Translations under genes and position numbers: made by a program
Origin: Limiplasma sp031549415
GTDB lineage: Bacteria; Bacillota; Clostridia; Christensenellales; Aristaeellaceae
Direction of reading: 5' to 3'
Length of the DNA stretch: 64,000 bases
Assembly (NCBI GenBank): GCA_031549415.1
Contig: JAVBPU010000004.1
Coordinates: 1-64,000, forward strand
Notes under the pieces: generated by a model
What the model saw: only the letters and a program-made list of their open reading frames with translations
Told to the model about the DNA's origin: nothing
The model's database searches: none
Shown: one piece after another, positions 52,650 through 60,800 of the stretch
Layout of the letters: each line of letters begins with the position of its first letter
How positions within the stretch are numbered: position 1 is the stretch's first letter

Positions 52650-55634
52650 ATGAAGAGCAGAACCAGAAAAAAGCGCATGAAGCATCTGGAGGCCGAGCTG
52701 CCGCAGGACATTCAAAATGAAAACCAGCAGCCGCCTGCGGAAACGCCAGCGCCACAGGATACGCCGGAGTTGGACGCTTCCTTTTTTGAAAAAGAATTAC
52801 AAAAAATGGAAGCGGAGGAGCAGCGGGCTGAAACGGAGAAAAAGCGGGAAAGGCGGGCCAAAGCGGAAGCTGCCGAAGAACGCGCCTCGGACCGTACCCA
52901 CCGAAGCCCGCCCGTAACGTCCCGCCAGGACCCTGAAGAACCTGCGGCGGTACCGGTTGCGCCGGTGGTGCCGGTTGCGCCGGTCTCGAAAGAGGAGGGG
53001 CGGGAGGAAGCTGTCCCTGAGGGAACTGTTTTGGACAAACCCGCCTCGAACCAGGCGGTTGTGGAGGAAGCGGTTGTGGGCGAAGCGGTTGTGGAGGAAG
53101 CGGCTGTAGGCGAAGCCGCTGCCACCAAAACGGCGCGGCACAAGAAGGACCATTCTCGCCATTCTCGCAAATCTCGCGAATCTCGCAAGCGCCCCAAGCG
53201 GCACCGCCTGCGCAAGACGATACTGGTCCTGGCCAGCTTGTTTTTGATTGCTTTTATAGGGGCATTCTTTTATTTTGACATGCCCCACTGGCAACGGCTG
53301 GACCTAGACAAAATCACCGCCGCGCCCAAAACCGGCAGCCTGTACGACAGCGCGGGCAATCTGGTGACCCCCATCAAAGGCTCTGAAAACCGGGTTCCCA
53401 TCCCCCTCGCCTCCATTCCTCAGGAAGTCCAAAACGTGTTTTTGGCGGCGGAGGACCTGCGGTTTTACAGGCATCACGGCCTGGACCTGGTACGCTTTGG
53501 CGGCGCGGTGGTGGCCAACCTGCAGCAGGGTACCTACGCCCAGGGCGGCAGCACCATCACCATGCAGCTGATCCGCCAAAGCCATTTGAGCACACAAAAA
53601 ACCGTGGCCCGCAAGCTAGAGGAAATTTACCTGTCCTTTCTGATGGAATCCCAGCTTTCTAAGGACCAAATTCTGGAAATGTATTTGAACTACATCTATT
53701 TTGGGAACGGCGCCTATGGCCTCCAAGCGGCGGCGGAAACCTACTTTGGCGTGAACGCCAAGGACCTGACCCTCACCCAGACCGCGGCCCTGGCCGCCGC
53801 CCTCAAGGCCCCCAGCTATTACTCGCCGCATATTTCGGAGGAAAACAACCGCTCCCGGCGCAGCTACATCCTGGACACCATGTTGGAAGCGGGGATGATC
53901 GACCAGGCCGCCCACGACAATGCCGCCAAGGCCAAGCTGGTGCTGGCGGAGACGCCGCCGCCGGACCTCCCCTATGGCTGGTTCGTGGATGCCACCCTGG
54001 ACGAGGCCGAGCAGCTTTTGGGCCTTAGCAGCGAACAGGTGCTCACCGCCGGATACCGCATTGACTCCACCCTCAGCCGCCAGCACCAGGACCTGCTGGA
54101 CAAGCAGTTCCAAGCGGATGTCTTTCCCGCCAAGGCCAGCGACGGCACCCTGGTGCAGGGCGCGGCCTCCTGTGTGGATACCAAGACCGGCGCGGTTTTG
54201 GCCATTGTGGGCGGCCGCAAATACGAGGTGCGCCGGGGCCTGAACCGGGCCACCCAACTGCGCCGCCAGCCAGGATCGTCGCTCAAGCCCCTGATGGTCT
54301 ATGCCCCCGCCATTGACCAGCACGGCTACATGACCGCCAGCGTATTAAAGGACGAGCCCACCAACTTCCACGGGTACAAGCCCCGCAACAGCGGCTATAC
54401 TTATTATGGCAACGTCAGCATCCGCACGGCGCTGACCAACAGCCTGAACGTGGCGGCGGTTTCCTTGCTGAACAAAATCGGCGTGCAGGCAGGGAAGAAC
54501 TATCTCACAAAGGTGGGCATTCCCCTGGACGCCAGGGATGACAACCTGGCCCTGGCCCTGGGCGCGATGACCTACGGGGTTTCCCCCGTGCAAATGGCGG
54601 CGGCCTACGCCCCCTTTGGCAACGGCGGCTCCTTCCACGGCTCGCATTTCATCAACAAGATTACCGACAGCGATGGCCGCGTGCTGTACCAGCACCGCGC
54701 CTTTGGGGAGCAAGTGCTGTCCACCCAATCCGCCTATCTGATGACCAGCCTTCTGTCCAGCGTGACCTCCTATGGCACCGGCGCGAAGCTGTCCGGGGCG
54801 GGTACCCCGGTGGCGGGCAAAACCGGCACCGTAAACATGACCGGCGGCGGCAACCGCGACATCTGGATGGTTTGCTACAATCCGGAAATCTCCTGCGCCT
54901 TCTGGATGGGCTTTGACAAAACGGACAGCAAGCACCGGCTGCCCAGCTGGATCAGCGGTGGCGACAACACCGCCCTGATGGCCCGGAACTATTTTCAAAA
55001 GCTCTATGCGGGCAAAAAGAAACCGCAATTTACCATGCCGGAGGGCATCATTGCCCTGGACATCGACAAGCAGGCCATCAAATGGCGCGGCGAGCCCATG
55101 CTGGCCGTGCCCCTGACCCCCGCCGGTTCCCGCTATACCGAGTATTTTACCGCCGACAACCATCCCACCAAAAAGAGCAATGTATGGACCCCGCCCAAAA
55201 CCCCCAACAAGTTTTCCGTCAGCCACAACGACCAGGGCTTTCCCCTGCTGATGATTCAACCGGCGGACACCGCCATTTACCGCATCCAGCGGGACGCGGT
55301 GGGTGAAAGCTTCGTGCTGACGGAGCTTTACGGCACCGCCGGGGAGACCCTGTACTATACCGACACCAAGGCACAGGCGGGCGTGGTGTACACCTACCGG
55401 GTCATTCCCGTCCACGCGGAGCTGCTCAACAACGGCGTGGTGCTGGAAGGGGTGCAGGCGGTGCAGGTGGCCCAGGCCAATCTAGGCAACAAGGGTCTGC
55501 TGGACACGCTAACCGGGTTCCTCTTTGGGGCGGATGGCGGGGGGGACAGGCCCAGCTATGCGGATGCCGGGGCGGATACGCAAGACCCGGGCGCAAGCAG
55601 TGAAAACAACAGCTCCATTTTCTGGAGCGATTGA
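52650..55634 (+). CDS. Class A penicillin-binding protein (PBP1A type)
   Basis: The protein has 994 residues. A long cytoplasmic N-terminus (1-185) rich in Glu, Ala, Val and Arg contains several short tandem repeats. One membrane helix (about 190-212, LVLASLFLIAFIGAFFY). GT51 glycosyltransferase (about 240-410) with AAEDLRFYRHHG and QGGSTITMQL. Transpeptidase (about 470-790) with SSLK, SLN and KTGT. The C-terminal 130 residues include a Fn3-like domain. It makes and crosslinks peptidoglycan. The start at 52650 is the first ATG before the basic KSRTRKK; upstream ATGs have no site. Confidence 0.93.
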   Translation: MKSRTRKKRMKHLEAELPQDIQNENQQPPAETPAPQDTPELDASFFEKELQKMEAEEQRAETEKKRERRAKAEAAEERASDRTHRSPPVTSRQDPEEPAAVPVAPVVPVAPVSKEEGREEAVPEGTVLDKPASNQAVVEEAVVGEAVVEEAAVGEAAATKTARHKKDHSRHSRKSRESRKRPKRHRLRKTILVLASLFLIAFIGAFFYFDMPHWQRLDLDKITAAPKTGSLYDSAGNLVTPIKGSENRVPIPLASIPQEVQNVFLAAEDLRFYRHHGLDLVRFGGAVVANLQQGTYAQGGSTITMQLIRQSHLSTQKTVARKLEEIYLSFLMESQLSKDQILEMYLNYIYFGNGAYGLQAAAETYFGVNAKDLTLTQTAALAAALKAPSYYSPHISEENNRSRRSYILDTMLEAGMIDQAAHDNAAKAKLVLAETPPPDLPYGWFVDATLDEAEQLLGLSSEQVLTAGYRIDSTLSRQHQDLLDKQFQADVFPAKASDGTLVQGAASCVDTKTGAVLAIVGGRKYEVRRGLNRATQLRRQPGSSLKPLMVYAPAIDQHGYMTASVLKDEPTNFHGYKPRNSGYTYYGNVSIRTALTNSLNVAAVSLLNKIGVQAGKNYLTKVGIPLDARDDNLALALGAMTYGVSPVQMAAAYAPFGNGGSFHGSHFINKITDSDGRVLYQHRAFGEQVLSTQSAYLMTSLLSSVTSYGTGAKLSGAGTPVAGKTGTVNMTGGGNRDIWMVCYNPEISCAFWMGFDKTDSKHRLPSWISGGDNTALMARNYFQKLYAGKKKPQFTMPEGIIALDIDKQAIKWRGEPMLAVPLTPAGSRYTEYFTADNHPTKKSNVWTPPKTPNKFSVSHNDQGFPLLMIQPADTAIYRIQRDAVGESFVLTELYGTAGETLYYTDTKAQAGVVYTYRVIPVHAELLNNGVVLEGVQAVQVAQANLGNKGLLDTLTGFLFGADGGGDRPSYADAGADTQDPGASSENNSSIFWSD
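52935..53190 (+). repeat. Short tandem repeats in the PBP N-terminus
   Basis: Three tracts in the cytoplasmic tail: PVAPVVPVAPV codons (about 52950-52987), 15-base units encoding VVEEA/VVGEA (about 53058-53118) and 9-base units encoding HSR/KSR/ESR (about 53152-53190). All are multiples of three and keep the frame. Confidence 0.7.
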
Positions 55635-55647
55635 GCTGGAATGGTGT

Positions 55648-55682
55648 AAAAAAAGGACCGGGGGCTTCCCTCCGGTCCTTTG
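55648..55682 (+). terminator. Terminator after the PBP gene
   Basis: Arms AAAGGACCGG and CCGGTCCTTT with a ten-base loop; A run before and a short T run within the arm. Confidence 0.85.
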
Positions 55683-55701
55683 CGTGCTGGGAAAGTCCGT
55701 T

Positions 55702-55862
55702 TAGAGCAGATTCCGAAAACGTAGCAACAGGATTTGCGAGAGATTTTTCCCTGGCGCTCAGCCGAGGAAGAGAGGCATAGTGGTGCTATGCTGACCGGAC
55801 GAGGCAACGCGCCTGGGGAAAAGTTCCGCAAAGACTGTGTTATGTTTTCGGAATTTGCTCTA
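55702..55862. mobile_element. 161-bp palindromic MITE-like element, copy 3
   Basis: The same unit as at 27082 and 45007, exactly 161 bases including the terminal TA. The left repeat has one change (GCAGATT). Inserted downstream of the PBP terminator, between convergent genes. Confidence 0.82.
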
Positions 55863-55935
55863 GGGCCTGCTGCCCTTAAAACCACCGCCAAGGCTTCGCC
55901 CTGAACCTTTCATACTCTTGAAGGGTGGCAAAAGG

Positions 55936-57345
55936 CTATTGCCCCCCGGTCCTTTTTTGCTCGTTTTCCCACATCTGATCATTGAGCTGGTTGATGTTCC
56001 CGCAGCCCAGGGTCAGCACCAGGTCCCCCTCCTGCCAGTGTTCCCGCAGGTACCGCTCCGTGTCGTCAAAGCTGGGGGTATGAATGGCGTTCAGGCCGCC
56101 TGCTTTCATCCCCTCCACAATCTGCTGGGCCTTGATGTCCCCGGGGTCCTTTTCCCGGGCGGCGTAGATGTCCGTGACCAGCGTGATGTCCGCGTCCGCC
56201 GTGCAGGTCAAATAGTCGTCAAACAAACGCTTCACACGGCTGTAAGTATGGGGCTGCATCACCGCCCACAGCCGGTTGTGGGGCTGCAATTTTGCCACGG
56301 ACAAAATGTTGCGCATCTCCGTGGGATTATGGCCGTAGTCGTGGTAGAGCTTCACGCCCTGGATGGTGGAGGTATGCTCAAACCGGCGGTGCACCCCCAC
56401 AAACTCGCTGATGGCCTTGCAGGCCTTTTCCATTTCCACCCGCTGGGCCCAGGCGCAGGCCAGACAGGCCAAGGCGTTGCTCACATGAAAAAAGCCCGCC
56501 ACCTTCAGGTCCACATAGCCCAGCTTTTGGCCCCGGAACAGCACATCAAAGCTGCCTCGGCCCTGCTCGTCATACCGAAGGTTGCCCGGCTGCCAGTCGT
56601 TTGTTTTTTCAAACCCGTAGGTCATGGCATTGCATTCCACCCGCGCCAGCAACCGCGCCACCCGCTGGTCGTCACCGTTGCCAATGGCCAGGCCGTCCTT
56701 GGGCAGCAGGGCCAGGAACTGGCCAAAGGTTTCTTCAATATGCTCTATGTCGCGGTAATAATCCAAATGGTCCGCGTCAATGTTCAGCACCACGGCCACC
56801 GTGGGCCGCAGGTGCAAAAAGCTGGCGTTGAACTCGCAGGCCTCCGCTAAAAACATGCCGCTTTTTCCAATGCGGGTGCTGCCGCCGATAAAATCCAGGG
56901 AACCGCCAATATGAATGGAGGGGTCCATGCCGGTTTCCATCAGCACCTGGGTCAGCATAGAGGTGGTGGTGGTTTTGCCGTGGGCGCCGCAAACGCCGAT
57001 GGCCACGTCAAAGCCTTCCATCAGCTGCCCCAGCAGCGTCGCCCGCTCCACATTGGGAATGGAAAGCCTTTCCATTTCCACCCGCTCCGGATTGTCCGCC
57101 AGGATGGCAATGGTATAGACCACCATGTCCGCGCCATGCACATTTTCCACAAAATGGCCGATGGTCACAGGAATGCCAATTTCCCGCAAATGCCGGGTGG
57201 TATACGTTTCCAAATTATCCGAACCGCTGACTTTGTAGCCTTTTTCTTGCAGCATTTGGGCCAATCCGCTCATGCTGGAACCACCGATGCCGATCATGTG
57301 GATTCGCTTGCCTTGAAAATCTCGAATATGAGGGGTCGCCATCAT
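55936..57345 (-). CDS. murC: UDP-N-acetylmuramate-L-alanine ligase
   Basis: The protein has 469 residues. HMIGIGGSSMSGLAQML (UDP-MurNAc site), GAHGKTTTTSMLT (P-loop), then NIDADHLDYY and YHDYGHNPTEM. It adds the first L-Ala of the peptide stem in peptidoglycan synthesis. The start is one of two adjacent ATGs at 57345/57342 with a weak GGTGA site. Standing alone, not in a dcw cluster. Confidence 0.95.
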   Translation of the reverse strand: MMATPHIRDFQGKRIHMIGIGGSSMSGLAQMLQEKGYKVSGSDNLETYTTRHLREIGIPVTIGHFVENVHGADMVVYTIAILADNPERVEMERLSIPNVERATLLGQLMEGFDVAIGVCGAHGKTTTTSMLTQVLMETGMDPSIHIGGSLDFIGGSTRIGKSGMFLAEACEFNASFLHLRPTVAVVLNIDADHLDYYRDIEHIEETFGQFLALLPKDGLAIGNGDDQRVARLLARVECNAMTYGFEKTNDWQPGNLRYDEQGRGSFDVLFRGQKLGYVDLKVAGFFHVSNALACLACAWAQRVEMEKACKAISEFVGVHRRFEHTSTIQGVKLYHDYGHNPTEMRNILSVAKLQPHNRLWAVMQPHTYSRVKRLFDDYLTCTADADITLVTDIYAAREKDPGDIKAQQIVEGMKAGGLNAIHTPSFDDTERYLREHWQEGDLVLTLGCGNINQLNDQMWENEQKRTGGQ

Positions 57346-57840
57346 TTCACCGCCGTTATTTCCAATATACAACAAGGTTTCGCCCCCTATTATACGCGTA
57401 AAGGCCGGGAATAATCAATAGCCAACCAAAATCCTGCAAAAAGCATCCAAAAAAACAATGTAACCAAAAAAGGCGATCCCAGCCCTTCTTTGCTTCTTTT
57501 TTCACAAATGGAAAATGTGAAAATTTGTATGCAAAATAAGGCTTTTCATTTTTCATTTTTCATTTCTTCGTAAAAAAAAGAGACCACCTAAAAAAGAATT
57601 GCAAGAAAGTCGGTTACATTTCAGTAACTTCATTGACATCCTGATATATCTTATGTATAATTCCCTTGTAACGTTGGGAAATGATGGAAATGGAACCCAT
57701 CAAAACCTTGTGCGTATTTATTTTTTCGCCATTTTCAAAAGCGCGTTTCTCGCAATGTAACCATTGTGTAACTCCGATACTACTCTGCCGATCACTCTCA
57801 CCACCTTTCTCAGTACGAACCACAAATGGAGGAAATCACC
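57346..57840. other. Intergenic region before the large surface protein
   Basis: About 495 bases, AT-rich compared with the flanks. Contains a consensus promoter (57633-57661) and about 170 bases of 5' leader. GTTAC/GTAAC occurs at least five times (near 57614, 57624, 57668, 57756, 57766), the first two as an inverted repeat just before the -35 box. Open frames on the minus strand lack ribosome sites. No riboswitch class was recognised. Confidence 0.6.
57633..57661 (+). promoter_or_regulatory. Promoter of the large repeat protein
   Basis: TTGACA (57633-57638), exactly 17 bases, TATAAT (57656-57661). The GTTAC-N6-GTAAC dyad at 57614-57629 lies next to the -35 box and could be an activator or repressor site. 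Confidence 0.88.
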
Positions 57841-60800
57841 ATGAAGCGATTGCAAAAGGTACAGGCGTTCATCTTGGCCGCCGCCATCCTTGCACAACTG
57901 ATCGTTTTGCCTGCCGTCAGTCTGCCCAGCGCCAAAGCAGCCAATGCGGATCATCCCCGCCTGCTGAACGGCGACTTTGCAACCAACGGCCTAACCAAAG
58001 GAGTCGATGCGAAAGACTGCGCGGCAAGCGCTGTCAATCCCTGGCAAACCGATGCTAAGGATAATCGAATCGAAATCTGGAGAAGTGGTTTCGAGCCCAC
58101 TTATATCCCCGGCAAAACGGTTTTTAAAACGCCAGCCAACTCTGGCTATACCTTCATGTGCGAGCTGAACGCCAACCAGCTCCGGCAGACGGTTTACCAG
58201 GATATTGATACCACCCCTGGTATTCTTTACTATTGGCAGTTGTACCACCGGGGTCGCGCCGGCAAAGTCAATGCGGACGAAATGGTCATGAGCATCGGCA
58301 ACACCAGCTGGCCTACTTTTTCCGCCAACAATACCGGCTGGCAATTCCATAACGGCGGATATACCGCCACCGCTGATTCCACCCGGTTTAACCTCTATTC
58401 CCAATTAGGGCGGGGCAATGATGGCTACAAAGCTGGTGATCCTGCCTGCGGCAACCTGGTCACCGGTGTGGAATTTTACCCCGTGGCCTGGCCCGACCCC
58501 AAAACCATTCACGTGGACGATGACACTCCCGCCGCCGTGGACATCCTGAAGGATGTGGCCCCGGGCTTCACTTTTGCGTATCAAACGCCGCCTGTTCTGC
58601 CCGTTCCTGGCGAATATGAGCAGCTGATTGATGTGTATTATGGCGGAACTCAATTCATCGGTACCATTACCTCCAAAATATACGTCTATGCCAACATCAC
58701 CGTAAAGCATGTGGTGGAAAACAGCGATCCTCTCATTGACCTGGTGCCCCCTGCCTTGACCACCTCCACCGACCCCACCTACAACGTGACTGCCCCTGCC
58801 GCCACCGCGGAACTGACCAAGGATGGCGTCACTTATATCTATAAGCGGGTAGACCCGAACCACGACCCTCTCTTTGGGCCTTTAGACACGGACAAAACGG
58901 TGGTGTTTACTTACGTGCCCAAGCTGGACCCTCCCGCGAAACTGACGGTTCGGCATATCATTCAGGGGGACCCAAGCAGCAATATCATTGATCCGGTTCT
59001 CTCCTACCCCGGTACCGCCTACTATTCTGTCAGAGAACCCCAAGTGGGCGACATTATAACGGGCAACGACGGCAAACGCTATTCCTATGTGGAGCTGGAC
59101 CCTTCCAGTGACCCGCTCACAGGCGAACTGGACACGGACAAGGAAGTCATCCTGGCCTATGTTTTGCAGAATGACCCCATCATCACCGTATACCATGTCA
59201 TTTATGACGAGTCCATTACCGATGCCCAAAATCTCCAAAACCTGATCCCCCCCCAAACCATTACCACTTTTCGCCAGGGGGAAACCTATACCGTCCCTGA
59301 ACCTCAGTCGGGCGTTACCAAGATTGGGAACTATGTCTACTATGCCATGGTGTCTGGTTCCGATCCTGTCACCGGCCCCTTGGATACCGATAAGAACGTC
59401 ATCTTTGGGTATAAAAGAATCCCCATCCTGACGGTACGCCATGTCAATGAAGACGGCGTAGACCTCACCCCCCCGCAAAAGCCCGCTGCCACACCCTTTG
59501 CCACCTATACTGTTCCCGTACCCGCCGCAGGCGCTAGCTTGCCCGGGCCCGGCGGAAAAACCTATGTATATAAAGAGGTGCGCAGTGACAGCGATGCCCC
59601 AACCGGCCTTTTAGACCAAGACCGGACCGTGATCTTCGTGTACAATGCCTTGCTCACGCTGACCGTGAAGCATGTGGTGCAAGGCACCAACATCAACCTC
59701 ATCCCGCCTGTGGTCACCACCCCTGTGGGCACCTATTCCGTGGAAGAGCCCAAGAGTACCGACACGCTGTCCTATAACGGTTATACCTACCACTATCAGC
59801 AAATGGCAGTGGGCAGCGATGCCTTGCGTGGCGATATGGACAAGGACAGAACCGTCATCTTTGAATACAACCGGTTGTATGATGTGACGGTGCGCAAAGT
59901 GTTTGTGGATGCCAACGGCGATTATGTGGACCTGGTCCCCTCTTCCACAACCACTTTGGGCACGCCGAATTATTCCGTGACCGAGCCCGCGGTGGGTGAT
60001 GTCATCGAAGCAGGCGGCGTCAAGTACGTTTATGTGGCCTTGACCATCGATAGCGATCCTGTCTCGGGTCCTTTGGACTCTGACAAGCTGGTCATCTTCG
60101 GCTTTGCTCCGGCCTACTCCCTCACTGTCCGCCACATCCTCACGGGCACGGACACCGACCTCATCTCCCCCGTCACCACCCGGCCCGGAACCTCCACCTA
60201 CAGCGTCACCGCCCCCCTGGAAGGCGATACGCTGGATTACAACGGTGGAACCTACGCCTTCGTAGAGTGGGACAGCACATCAGATGCCATTTCCGGCGAC
60301 CTGGACAAAGACCGGACCGTGATTTTCCTATATGATGCGCTGGTGACCCCTACCCCTAGCTCCAACATCACTCCCTCACCGTCCCCCTCACCCTCGCCTA
60401 CGCCTGTGCCTACCCCCGCGCCTGTCCCCTGCGCCATTGGCGGCGTGGTGTGGATCGACGTGGACCAGAACGGCAGAAATAACGATCACACCACCCTGGG
60501 AGGCGTCAAAATGACGCTCACCTTGCTGAGCGTTCCCACCCAGCAAACCTCCAGCGATGGCGGTCCGGTAAGCGGGCCGGTCATTCAGGTCGGCGTGCCC
60601 ATTCCTCAAGTCACCGAGGACCCCAACAAGGGAACCATCGCCGTGGGCGCTTCCCTGGAGACCCACACCGATGCCAACGGCCGCTATCTCTTTGACTGTC
60701 TACCGGTAGGCAGCTACGTGGTGACCATCACCTTGCCCACCAACCCGGCCCTGGGCCTGGTCCCCTATCTGGCCGGCGAATCAGAATTTGAGCAAGGCTC

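Noticed and set aside
57356..57556. 66-codon minus-strand frame upstream of and overlapping the murC start
   Set aside because: No ribosome site, only ATG-AAAA-like AT repeats before it, and it enters murC in another frame.
57662..57840. c-di-GMP riboswitch in the surface-protein leader
   Set aside because: The leader lacks the conserved GEMM core and its tetraloop arm; only AT-rich sequence and GTAAC motifs are seen.
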